Assembly: GCA_010645155.1 (NCBI GenBank)
Contig: CM021323.1
Coordinates: forward strand, 4,616,781-4,680,780
From: Tigriopus japonicus
Taxonomy: Eukaryota > Arthropoda > Copepoda > Harpacticoida > Harpacticidae
Length of the DNA stretch: 64,000 nt
Direction: 5' to 3'
Both the position numbers and the translations under genes were made by a program. Positions within the stretch are counted from its first letter, which is position 1, and the number at the start of each line of letters is the position of its first letter. Shown here piece after piece: positions 12,709 through 23,699 of this stretch. A model generated the notes under the pieces. It did no database searches and was not told where the DNA came from. It saw only the letters and a list, made by a program, of their open reading frames with translations.

Positions 12709-14514
12709 CTAAGGTACACGGATGGTGGTGACTCCGAAAGAATCTGATCTCGGAGCCTGATACAAAGGTACGATACTAAAACGCCAATGAATATACCCGA
12801 ACACCAAGGAAAGGACACCTAAACCTAACAGAGTTATGTTTAGAATAAGTTGCACCCCAAAGTTATAAAGCACTGAATCATCGGGGATATTAAAATTCAA
12901 ATACGTTGACTCAGTTGCTCCACCTATGAAAATTCCTATGATGCATGCGCAGAAGTAACCAGTTGTTAAGAGCATGTGATAAAGCAAAAAGTTGCGGGTT
13001 CCATGAAAAGGAAGATCTACGGGGAAGGTTGCTGCGAAATTGTAAAGAAGATACCCATTGGGCATAAACACAGATACCATTCCCAAAAGGATCGAGATAG
13101 TTTGTGAACCCCCACACTTGAGGAAAAGGAGGTAGTTTGTCACAATGGTCACTACAATAAGGAGAATGGTCCAGAATCGGATGGTGGCGAAAAAATAGGC
13201 CAAGCACGTCACCCTGAACAAAACGCAAACTGCGTGGAAGACAAAGGAAGTTAGCGGGAAGAATTTGGCATTTTTCTTGTACTGGATCGAAGTGCGTTTT
13301 GAATCCTCGTCAGGTACATTTACATTAAACCCGGTTTTGGACAGCGATATGAACGACAGCACAATCGAGAAGGTCAATGTCAAGATACGAACTGAAAAGA
13401 AAATTGATCAGTTTTTTTTAAGGAGTTAATTTTACAATAAGCTCGGAATAAGAACAGAGACTTACACTCTTCTCGATTGGTATAGGAATTCTTATCCTTG
13501 CCCAGGAGCAAAATGTAGCTCTGGAGTACGAATTGGGGTCCGGATTCTAGGAATCCCTCTAATGACTTGAACTGTTTTACGTCGTGTCCCATTATCTTGA
13601 AGATTTCTCGGCTTCTTCGGATGATCATGAGGTAAACCATGTAGGCATTCCTTAAAAAAACGACAAAAAAATGTATTTGAAGCCACATGATAAAACAAAA
13701 TTAATACTTACACCATGACTTGAATGATAGGGTACAATATTGGAAGCAAAACGATAACTATGGAATAATTGATCAAACGCTTCCACGTGTACTCTTGTTT
13801 GATTCCTCGGACAGCAATTGCAATAGCACAGACAAACCCAGGGATGAAGACAAAAGTCAATGTTAAGGCTCCCCAACCCACATCCTTGAATGCAAAATGC
13901 GTTGATGCTGTTGTGATATCGATGGCCATGTCCACAGTGGGATAGATCACTCCAGTAACAATCTCCTTGATCAGTATGAGAAGAAATATGATACGAATTT
14001 TGGAACACCATCCTGCTTGATCGAAGTCTTCGTTTAACTGTAAGACAATTACATAAATTCGTCGTCATCAAGCCTGACTCAACTTTAGCTTTGTGATTCA
14101 ACCATTTAACAATATAACCCTGACATGGTTACTCGATATGATGTAAAAAGACATTTGATATGATGCCGAGATTCATTCAAGAGCTTGACTTCATTCTTAG
14201 GCAACAAAGGTATATTTTGCTTTTAAATATGGAGCAACAGAAAAGAACTAGTTACTTTGTATTATCAATTCACTACAAGTAACAGTGTTTTTGCTTTCAA
14301 TCGTATACTTAAAGCTCGGTAAAGACTCTGAGTTCTTGATAAGTCGAAAAATTTGGCTAAATCGTACCTGTCGTCTTCGTTCAGCTTCTAGTCTGCTCAA
14401 GTTTTGGGTGTGTTCATTCAGTTCTCCTTTAAGGATGTCACGAACGTCTTCAAAATCTTTATGCTTGAAATGCTTAGGTCTAAATTCGCCAATTTGGTGC
14501 ACATAGTTTTCCAT
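12709..14514 (-). CDS. XK-related multi-pass membrane protein
   Basis: Four exons on the minus strand, written in plus coordinates: 14514-14368, 14037-13712, 13650-13466, 13391-12709. All introns are GT-AG and the phases join cleanly, giving 446 residues. The start is the ATG at 14514; an in-frame TAA lies upstream and no other ATG falls between. About ten hydrophobic segments are visible, for example residues 60-85 (IRIIFLLILIKEIVTGVIYP), the glycine-rich ALTLTFVFIPGFVCAIAIAV, and several in the last exon. The XK-family hallmark is LEGFLESGPQFVLQSYILL near residues 188-206. Members include the Xkr8/CED-8 phospholipid scramblases and the XK blood-group protein. The N-terminal 49 residues are charged and likely cytosolic. 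Scramblase activity for this member is only an inference; I saw no clear caspase site. Confidence 0.9.
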
Positions 14515-16480
14515 GCTTAAACACCTCAAATTGCACTTTTGGGCTTGGCAGAGATATCTTCCATATGCGACTGATAAGCCTTACAAGTTAAGTTCATCTG
14601 CCTGATCTGATGATCAAGAGGATGTCATAGGTGAAACAGGTTTAGGCCTCGAGCATCAAAACAAAAACAAACCCATTTTTGGTTTTCATTCAGTGGAGTG
14701 GAGCTATTCACTGTTGTGGGTTTGGCTTGAAAGGAAAGGCCTAGATTTTAGGTAGCCATGCCTGCTTCTTTTGCACTGTTGCTGGAGGGCCCAGAAAGCA
14801 CAACCGGGCACGACCACCAGAGTACGTGACACGCAAGGTTTTTCTAAAAGTACACAACCTCGAATAATCATTTATGGATGACGTTAGTTGGTCTAAGTGT
14901 CGATCGATGCTTCTTCGTTTGATTGATCTTTGGTTACTTTGGAGAAAAATCAATTATTTAGAACGCTTTTTCAAGAAATGATCAGTCCGCATGGCGTTTG
15001 ACAACCAGACTTCTGACCATGACGTTGGTTGTCAATCAGAAAGGACTTTTTTGAAAATATACAATTGTTTCAAAAAAGGAAAATAAAGCATGTTTAAAAA
15101 TGGCACAACTCACAAATCAGATGTCATGGAAAGATCCAATGGCAGTCTTGAACATTTCTAGTTTTAGTGAAATTCAACTGGTTTTTTGGTGCAATGTTAT
15201 GTAATGTTTCTTAAAAACCTGTGGGTATCTGTAATCAGATTACAAATCAAGATGTTTAAGCCATCAAAGGGGATTTGGATTGCGTAAATGTTTGCAATTT
15301 TGAAATCACTTTAAAATATAACAATAAAATGAAACTATCATTGAAAAACACGCAAAATGAAATTATTGTGAGTGCAATTAGAATTCCATTACAAAGCTAA
15401 AGTGCCAGTTTTTATCTCAATTTGATAAAAGGACACATAAAAGAGAAAGATAGTTTTGACATCGCATTTGGTAAATATCTATCTTAGAGTAATGCCTCTG
15501 CCATTTGTAATTGTTGCTCCTATGTCATTACTTATTCATTAGTTTTGTTGTCACTGAATGCTAAAAAATATTTGTTTCAAACATGGTCTCACATTCACTT
15601 TTTCACTTTTTGAGCCTTTTAAGCTCTTGGAATTGTTGGAAAACAATGTTTGAAAATTGTTGGAAAACAATTGCTGGAAAACAAACAATATCAATTATCA
15701 ATTCGTTTAATAAATGCCTGTTTTTCCACAATTTGACAAATTATCGTCTCTTTTAAATGGTTTTCAACAAAAAATTAAATAATTTTTGATACTGATCCCA
15801 AGAATGAAATTAATGGAAGAAACTTCAATTCTATTCATCTCCAAAATCTCTTAAAACTCATTCCAAAGAAGTCAACAAATTCAGTTGTTGTCTTTATTGT
15901 GTCATAATTCAATAGACATTACTTAGAACAATACGACGAATTGGTGATCAAATCTCCAATCGAATCTCCACAATAAAAACGATACTTTGAGTGGGGATCA
16001 AAATATCGCTCACCGTCCCCCAAACGGTACTGGCCCGTATGGGTGCGTGTGCGTATCTTTTCTTTTCTCCCGGAAAAATCTCCAGGAAATACTTTTTTTC
16101 CCCTGACGAGCCAAGTCAAGCTTCTTGGTGTGAACTGGTCTAAATATTTGTGTTTTTTTTCTTTGCTTACACTAGAGTAATCCAATTAGCAATAATCAGT
16201 TTGTTCCATCGAGAGTATGACCAACATGAATCGCTTACTTGATCTTGTTGGTGGTGAAGCAAGGCGATGCCTAGATTGGTCCTCGAAGGCAAAGAGATTG
16301 GTTCCATCAATAAACCATTCATTGTTGAGGCTCTTGTCATGTGGGTGAATGAGACTAAAGATCTCATTCAAAAGTCTGATGAGCCTCAAACAACTTTAGA
16401 CCTTACCCCTCTGACTGTAGAGGGTACAGAAATGAATTTACATTACGTTGCTGATGGATTGCAGAACACTGTGCAACAGC
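14515..16480. other. AT-rich spacer upstream of the XK-related gene
   Basis: Holds the presumed 5' UTR and promoter of the minus-strand XK-related gene but no distinct TATA box that I would defend. Repeats of the phrase TTGGAAAACAA cluster at 15637-15685. Nothing else recognised. Confidence 0.5.
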
Positions 16481-16957
16481 GCGTATGCTCGACCAAGAAG
16501 CACGGAAATCATGGAGTGGGAGGCTATCAATGAGAATTATGATTTCCAGCAGAAACGAACCATTTGCGTTCTTCTGCAAATGAGACCTGGCTTGCATTGA
16601 GAAGAACACGTATTTCAAATTTCAGCCCAATCGAATGCCGGAGTGAAAAGTTATGCCTTCTCAAACTTATGTACTGAAGAGAGCAAAGAATGAATGAACT
16701 CGCCCTTTTGTGGTAAAACGATTACCACAAAAGGGCGAGTTCATTCATTCTCGGTAGGATTTGCCCTGAACTTTGAGAGAGCATAACTTTTGTCTCCGAC
16801 TTTCGATTGAGCTGAAAATTGAAATACGTATTCTTGTCAACATATGCAACGTCTCATTTGCAGAAGAACGTAATTGAATTGCTTTTACTGCAAATCATTA
16901 TTCTCATTGCTTGCCTCCCACTCCATGATTCCAGTGCTTCTTGGCTCGACTCATCGC
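16481..16957. mobile_element. Foldback element FB-1, copy 1
   Basis: Nearly full-length hairpin DNA. The left arm runs from about 16481 (CCAAGAAGCACGGAAATCAT then GGAGTGGGAGGC) and is mirrored on the right by GCCTCCCACTCCATGATT then GTGCTTCTTGG up to about 16957. The centre contains a strong palindrome at about 16690-16751 with arms reading ACTCGCCCTTTTGTGGTAA. No coding capacity. Two more copies occur at 39836 and 48171, each interrupted by a younger insertion. Superfamily not assignable; the outer ends are fuzzy and no target duplication could be read at this copy. Confidence 0.8.
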
Positions 16958-18600
16958 AAACAAACTTTTCAAAAAATGATGAAAGGGTGCTTGGATGCTT
17001 ACCCAAAATGGTGCCCCAAATTAACTACACATGGCCTCGTAAAATTCAATAAGAGAGGTTGCAATAAAGTGGGATGTGACTTTTTTCATCCTTTTATTTG
17101 TCTTTTCCTCAATGAAAAGCAAGACCTGTTACAACTTCCGTTGTAAAGCTGTTCATCTGAAAGGCACAACACGAAAAAGGCAAATTCAAACATTGAAACC
17201 CCAAACTTCTTATGTTCAGCCATTTTCTGTTTCGTACGATGTGCCTCCTCCAATGCTTTACCCTGGTCCTTCAACGCAAAATTTACAGGTCGGACCTAAA
17301 CCATACACTCAAGTAGTAGCCCCACCCTCCGATGTTCCTGCCAAACAACCTCCTCCCATGGAACAGAATCGAGGGGCATAAATTCAACGAGTGTGTTGAC
17401 ATTATTTATTTAGTTTTTGCCAAAGCATTTGACAAAGTTGACCACGGGATTTTGGTAAGTAGGCTTTCTAAAGTTGGAATAAGTGGAAATTTGCATGCCT
17501 GGATGGAGAGTTTCATAAAAGGAAGGAAACAATGTGTGAGAGTTGAAGGAACGATAAGCGAACCGTTTGATGTAATTTCTGGTGTACCACAGGGGTCAGT
17601 CCTAGGACCAATTTTGTTCATCATTTTTATCACTCCTATTCTTGACCTCCCCTTAAATGTCTCGATTTCGTCTTACAAAAATAGTCATGGGGCGAAATGT
17701 CGACGACTATTCACGGCTACAAGAGGACCTGAGCCAAGTGTATAAGTGGGTGACTGACAATAATATGTCCTTGAACGGGGAAAGTTCAAGGTTTTGACGA
17801 TGGGAGGGAAATCTCCTTCGCTTCTTGATAATTCGAACAAACCGATTGAAGTGGTCAGCACAGTTAAGGCCTTGGGGGTGATTGTTCAAAGTGATGGAAA
17901 GTTTGACCAACATATTCAATTAAAGGTAACCAAGGCGTTTCAAACTTGTGGGTGGATTTACCGTTCTTTTAAATCTCGAGACAAATTGACCATGATGACT
18001 CTATATAAAGCAATTGTTCAACCACATTTGGAATATGCTTCTTCAATTTGGGCCCCAATGGATTCTTTTCATCTTCAAAAAGTAGAAAAAGTTTTACGCA
18101 CCTATACTCGCTTTATTGATAAAATGTCCGATCTTTCATACTGGGATAGATTGAAAACGCTTGGAATCTATAACATTCAAAGAAGAAATAACGATATCTC
18201 ATTATATATTTTTTCAAATGTATCCATGGTATATGTCCAAATCCTGGAATAAACACTACATATAGTGAGAGACGAGGCATAACATGTAACGTGAAAGACG
18301 ACAACAGTGCAAAATCCTCAAAGTTGGTAAAAACTCTCCAAAAGAACTTGGTCCTTAATCGTGCTCCACAGTTGTACAATCTTTTACCTTCAGAACTAAG
18401 AAGAATGTTTTCATCTAATGACCCTGTTTTATCATTCAAAACCCATTTAGATAGACATCTATCCAATATTCCCGACCAACCCTACGTACAGGGACTATCT
18501 AGATCTGCCAATTCAAATTCATTAATACAGATCAGATATTTTATCACTCTTGACTTTAATACATCAGTAAACAATTTAAGCCATAACATGACCCTTTTTT
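16958..18600 (+). pseudogene. Decayed LINE (CR1/Jockey-like) with ORF1 zinc fingers and RT
   Basis: At 16960-17370 shifted frames encode a cysteine/histidine-rich stretch (GCNKVGCDFFHPFIC, later CYNFRCKAVHLKGTTRK) typical of LINE ORF1 proteins, followed by a proline-rich tail. From about 17385 the reverse-transcriptase palm appears: VFAKAFDKVDHGILVSRL, then SGVPQGSVLGPILFIIF. The YADD box is lost in a deletion near 17680. The thumb and C-terminal parts continue in other frames: KALGVIVQSDGKFDQHI, LEYASSIWAPM, LNRAPQLYNLLPSELRR, IPDQPYVQGLSRSANSNSL. ORF1 is joined almost directly to mid-RT, so the endonuclease and N-terminal RT are missing. Not functional. Confidence 0.85.
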
Positions 18601-19422
18601 ACATCGAATGACATTCTTTGTATCGGTTACAAATCCGAAACCTCTTTTGCAACAAAAAAAATTGTTATTTTTAAAAAACTTTAATTCTCCCATTCTCAGA
18701 TTGAACCATAAATTTCTTCAAATTTGGAAAAAATCCACGATACAGCAAAAGTACATTTTTGCCATCAAAGTTCCATGTGTTGCTCATTTTACCCTCGTGT
18801 TTGGGTTTTTGCTGACAAAGAAATTTATTTTAGACTCAACTATTGCAGATTTGTCAATAAAAATAAAAGTAATTGTTGTTTACTTCTGAAAAGTGGTATT
18901 TTATATGTATTTTAGTAATTCTAGAGGTAAAAAATGCGAGTATTCTAGATTTTTACTTGGACGTGAAAAGCGCAAGTTTGGTTGTACAAAAGGCCCAAAA
19001 ATAAAATGCCCACCCTTTTGACAGACAATGGGAGTATAAGAAAAGGGCAATTTCTACTGCAATGTGTGAGAAAAGTGGTAGTAAAATTACCAAAGAAAAA
19101 CCAATTTCGTTACATTACTTCTCAAAATAAAATCTGCATTTTTTGGCAATATTTCTTCCCAATTTTTTGTGGCGGTGGTTATTACATTGGTACTATTGAT
19201 TTAATAATGTTAAGTTCTTTCAGTGGTAATACTGCTTCAAGAATTTTAAGTTCTTTCACTGGGGATCGTGATTAAAGAATTGAAAATTGTGCTAACATTA
19301 TTTTGAACTCAAAAATGTGATGCAGCTTGCAAAAATGTAAATATATCCGTCTGATCTGGCTTATCATCTTCAAACCCGAAGTCATGATCTTGGTTAAGAG
19401 TGTGATCCTTTCGGCTTATGTG
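18601..19422. other. AT-rich spacer
   Basis: Between the LINE remnant and the hAT-like element. No gene, repeat family or RNA recognised. Confidence 0.4.
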
Positions 19423-19879
19423 TGGGAATGGGCAAAAAGTGCAAATGCACTCTTTGGCATGTTAGATGTTTATTTGCAGGAATGTACAGTTTTCAGCGTT
19501 TTTACAAAATAGTGATTTTCATTGTGATGAGCCATTTCCAGCTACCTCTACGAAAATACCCATTGGTTTGTTTTCAATTTGTGTGGAGGCATAATTTTCA
19601 GTACTTTTGGTACTTATTAATTATAACAGTTAGTATGTGTAATACAAATTGTATTATGGCTTTAGGCATCATTTTTATAGGTAGTTTTCATATTTCCCCT
19701 GATGCTGCTAGTATTATTTAAACATTTGGGGAAATGGAACTCGAAAATTAACATTTAGAGAAATTGGAATCGTCGTAAAATAGGACAGGTTTACATCTTT
19801 TTGTACTTTTTGTTGCACTTTTTAAAATAATCATAGTTGCACTTTCTGCTAGTTTTTATGCATTTTTTGTCCGTCCCTA
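19423..19879. mobile_element. hAT-like non-autonomous element
   Basis: Left end TGGGAATGGGCAAAAAGTGC and right end (inverse) TAGGGACGGACAAAAAATGC form imperfect terminal inverted repeats with hAT-style TAGGG termini. The 8 bases outside are CTTATGTG on the left and CATATGAG on the right, matching at 6 of 8, which fits an old 8-bp hAT target duplication. No transposase. A second left end of the same family lies at 62582. Confidence 0.55.
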
Positions 19880-20599
19880 CATATGAGACTTACGCCTTAA
19901 CGAATATCCTGAACGTACATATTATTTGCATTCTATCTTCAAACACGTTGCGTTTATTGCCCTTGCGTACGCGGGTTTTATTAATGTCAAACAAGTTATT
20001 TTCCACAGGATCTTTGAGCCAAACGTCATGTGTGATTAAGAAAATCTGTACAAGAACAATCATGAACATCGTGAACTTAACGCTTTATTTATTCTCATGT
20101 ATGCACCAATCCAATGTCAATTCATCTAGTTTTAATCTTTGAGGACATGGGAAGTCTCTAAAGTAGTTATTTGATTTGACTCTAAAACTCTTTGATGGAG
20201 CCAAAACTGGGAAAGTCTCCTGTTTTTTAAGCTAACCTCAACTAATTCAACCTAACCAATTCTAAACTTGAGACATGAGTAGAAAAATCAAGAAATCATC
20301 ATTAAGCAGGTTTTAACTGACTTTATAATGTTTTTTGCCCGTGACCAAATTCACAGAATTCAAATTCATAGGCTGTATTGCATTCTCACCACCTCAAAAC
20401 TGGCTTAAAATGTTTTTGAAATTTGAAAATGGCTTCTCCCGCTCAAAGAAACACCGTGTCAAGAGACCTCAAAGGTTAAGTCAACAAGGGTGGTCCCATA
20501 CATCTTGAAAACCCTTTAGAAATTTAGAACACATATGTTCCTATATAAATCGACTGTTCTCGATCTAAATGAGATCTGACCCCATCTAAATGTTAACCT

Positions 20600-21165
20600 C
20601 AATTTGGGGACTAGCAACGGCGACAGAGTTAAACAAGAATGAGGGAATATCACGAACGTTACACGATCGATTACTGGCATGGACCATCGAAGTTATTGTG
20701 ATCACCTCCAATCTCTAGGCGTATACAGCGTTCAACGTTTACGAACGTTACCAAATATGTATGTTTTTAAATGCATTTAGTCTTTATGTCCAAAATCCAA
20801 GCACCTCCAAATCCAAGGGAATCGAGGCTAGTTCGATCAATGAAGTCCTCCTCTCTTCTTTATCAGGCTCCTTCATTGTTCAAATTGTTACCCATTAGTC
20901 TTCGTCGGCAATATGTAGGAGATGTAGAATATGTCCTCTAATAGCATTTAAGGTAGGATAGGATTGGAAATTTGTTTGCATACTATTCCTGACCAACCCA
21001 CCATTCAAGGGTTGTACAGACCTGCCAACAGTAACTCATTGGTAGATCAAATTTCATATAAACATTAATTATTGAAACTATAATAATGATTAACTCTCTT
21101 TACAGAGAATCCCATTCCTTGTAGCGGTATTGAATAATCCGCCCCCCCCCCAAAAAAAAAAAATC
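20600..21165 (+). pseudogene. LINE 3' fragment with 3' UTR tail
   Basis: Degraded C-terminus of the same kind of LINE as at 17-18.6 kb: shifted frames give NGDRVKQ, ITNVTRSITGMDHRSYCDHL, SLGVYSVQRLR, and near 20980-21060 IPDQPTIQGLYRPANSNSLV, very close to the tail of the other copy. It is followed by a short 3' UTR, GAATCCCATTCCTTGTAGCG at 21110-21129, then TATTGAATAATCC and a C-run plus A-run (21141-21163) as the tail. That 3' UTR is also the tail of the SINE at 54803. Confidence 0.75.
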
Positions 21166-23144
21166 GCCCATGTATGGTAACAAACCACATGGAATGTTAA
21201 AAATTTTGGACGGGCGAGTAATAGGCACTTTGTTTTGCACGTTTTATTACTTTAGTGCCATTTTCACCTTATGGAAGGATCCCTGATCAAATTGTCTTTT
21301 GAAAAAAAACCCTGGAACTTGACTTGCAATTCTATAATGAGTTCAACTCTTTGCGTGATGTCTTCGAATAAACCGGAAGTCTGTTTTTGAGGCAGAAAAG
21401 ATCTGTGCTCTAGGCCACATGGTATAGTAAACCTTAGTATCGCAACAGGCAAATAAATATTTCAAGATTTAGTGCGCCTTCAACTTGAATGGGAGAACTC
21501 TTGTACCTTTATTTTTACAGTAAATATAAAGACATAGAATTCCCATGAATGCGTCTTCTGGTTACGTTTCAACGTCCGTGTTGCATCTTTGGTTTTCTTG
21601 GTCATTTTCAATTTGATTACTCAAGAGCCGGAGATGTCGGATCTGACATTTCAGAAACACGTGCGAAATGCATGTATAGGCGTTATTAGTCGCGTAATAT
21701 TTAATTCATAAATTTCAAGTCTTCTTCAATTGAAATGAGACTTCTCATACAAATTAAAATCTCGTCTAGAAATTGTGTCACAATGCTTCCACACTCAACA
21801 AAATATCATCTTTTAACCACAGGAAATTATAACGTTATCAAATTTTTAAGGTCACATCTCTTTCTAGTAGGATTGTAATGACCATGTGTGTCTCCAATGT
21901 TTGGATATGCTCCTATGAAATAACGAGGCAACCTACTTTTTATGATAAAATAAAGGATGTGGACTGACAACTCTGACGTTTTGAAGTTAAACCAAAGATG
22001 GTGGTGTTTGGTTCAGTATTGCTTAATTCTATTGAGGCCTATGAATCCATCACCAGTTGGACGCAAGAATAGCGCAAAAACCTCCTGATATTACTCCAAC
22101 GGAAAAATGTCAAATTTTGCAACTTCGTCCAAGCACCTCAATTGGACAGACAAACGTGGTTTCGCCAAGGCTCTTACGTTTTGGAGATTCGACAAAGTCA
22201 ATTTATACATATTATGGCTTGGTTATCGAGATATCACTTCATTGATTAAGCACTGAAGCCAAATTACCTATACTATTTTCTGGTTTGAATTAGAGGATAG
22301 TCTACCCCGGAATCCAACGCAGGGATTAAGGGATCTGCCAATGAACAGTACATCAACTGACTCTAATTTTAGACCTGAAACGAAGTCTGGTGACTGCGTA
22401 TGTGCAAAATTACATTTGGATTAAGCAATCTGATTGGACGAGAATGTCATTTTGTGTCAATTCTCTAGCTTCCTAAAGACATGATTGGAAAACGTATTAG
22501 CACCTTGGCATCATTTGCCAAACCATATTGATCAGTGTGTTCTTTTTTTGGAACAAATTGAAAACACTGTTCTCACTTGTCCCCTTCTTCGCACTTCAAG
22601 CTGATGGAAAAATATTAGTAACGTATTTAAATAACTCACCCATTTTTGGCATGGGTTCATGGGTTTGATCCTGGGTCTTTACCAAAGCAAGTTTATAGAT
22701 AACCGTCTCAAATGAATGCCCAAGTCTTCCAAACTCCCCCGAGAAGCCCCTACCAAAATTGCAAATCCCAGAATAACAATACCAAACCGTCCATCGTAAA
22801 TCTTGCATGGTGGGGGCATACACATAGTCCTCTCAAATAAGATAATTAAATGCATGCAACATTGCTTTTATGTCAAGGTTTACTGATTATCTTTATTCGT
22901 CAATGAAAAACAGGTTTACAAAACGGCGGTGTACTATAACATAAATCCGAGGAAGGGCTCAAGTTCCAGGGTATTGGCAATAATGCATTCGACAAACATT
23001 CAGTATTCGTTCTATCTGTATAGTGTTGTTGTTGTTATTAATATTTCGGTATCATTTCCAAGAGGGCTCCTGCGTAACAACTGTCATTCGCTCTTTCAGG
23101 CTAAGCTCTCGGTCAAGCATGAAATAATGAAAAACTTGGATCCA
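21166..23144. other. Spacer without recognised gene
   Basis: AT-rich sequence with only short open frames on both strands. I saw a plausible splice donor (ATGGGTGAGT on the minus strand near 22640) but no coding region that would justify an exon. Confidence 0.4.
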
Positions 23145-23699
23145 TCACAGGCGAAGCACTTTTAAGACCTGCCGTTTAATAAGATCTCGATCCGAGTTTC
23201 CCCCTAGCCCTCGTTTTAGTTGCTGACTTGTTGTGTCCCTAGGTGTCCGATATTTGATTTGGTAATGCCTCTTCCGGAGCCTCAACATTGGAAGCACCTC
23301 CTTGACATGTCGATGGTAGATCTCTCCATCCTTGCTCATTTGAGCCAGAACCGAACTGATCTCGTCAGGTCTACTATTCGCCTCTTCATTAAACCCTTCT
23401 TCATCTTTGACTTTGGATGTTGTGATGGGCCAGGTTCCAAATTGAGGGAACAAGAACGGATTACTAATAGTTTCAGAACTGCCCCCACTGAAAGTCTCCA
23501 TGGAATCACAAGCCGAGCCTTTACAACTCAAAAGCACCCCTTCCAATCCTCCTCGACCGTCACCAGCCCCCACCAAAGTCGAGGATTTGGACAAATGGGA
23601 CCCAGACATGGGACGTCCCACACTCCACGGGTGACCCCGAGAAACAGTGAAGAAGATTGAGGAAAGAAGAGTCAGCCGAAGAAGGACGCCTTCAAGCAT
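23145..23699 (-). CDS. Possible secreted protein or peptide precursor, 184 aa
   Basis: A single open frame with a true ATG at 23699 and TGA at 23145-23147. The first 23 residues look like a signal peptide: MLEGVLLRLTLLSSIFF with a likely cut after TVSRG. The rest is hydrophilic and rich in serine, glycine and charged residues. Dibasic sites cluster at the end: RLRKR near 139-143, QQLKR near 161, DLIKR near 174-178. They would divide the tail into short peptides as in a neuropeptide precursor, but none of these matches a peptide family I know and there is no Gly-Lys-Arg amidation signal. The region is GC-richer than its surroundings. A smaller frame (23220-23660) overlaps on the plus strand. 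It may be one exon of a larger gene. Unrecognised family. Confidence 0.4.
   Translation of the reverse strand: MLEGVLLRLTLLSSIFFTVSRGHPWSVGRPMSGSHLSKSSTLVGAGDGRGGLEGVLLSCKGSACDSMETFSGGSSETISNPFLFPQFGTWPITTSKVKDEEGFNEEANSRPDEISSVLAQMSKDGEIYHRHVKEVLPMLRLRKRHYQIKYRTPRDTTSQQLKRGLGGNSDRDLIKRQVLKVLRL

Noticed and set aside
16267..16533. 88-codon open frame on the plus strand
   Set aside because: It runs into the arm of foldback FB-1 and resembles no family; its start is unremarkable.
22057..22245. 62-codon open frame
   Set aside because: Short, AT-rich, no motif and no splice context.
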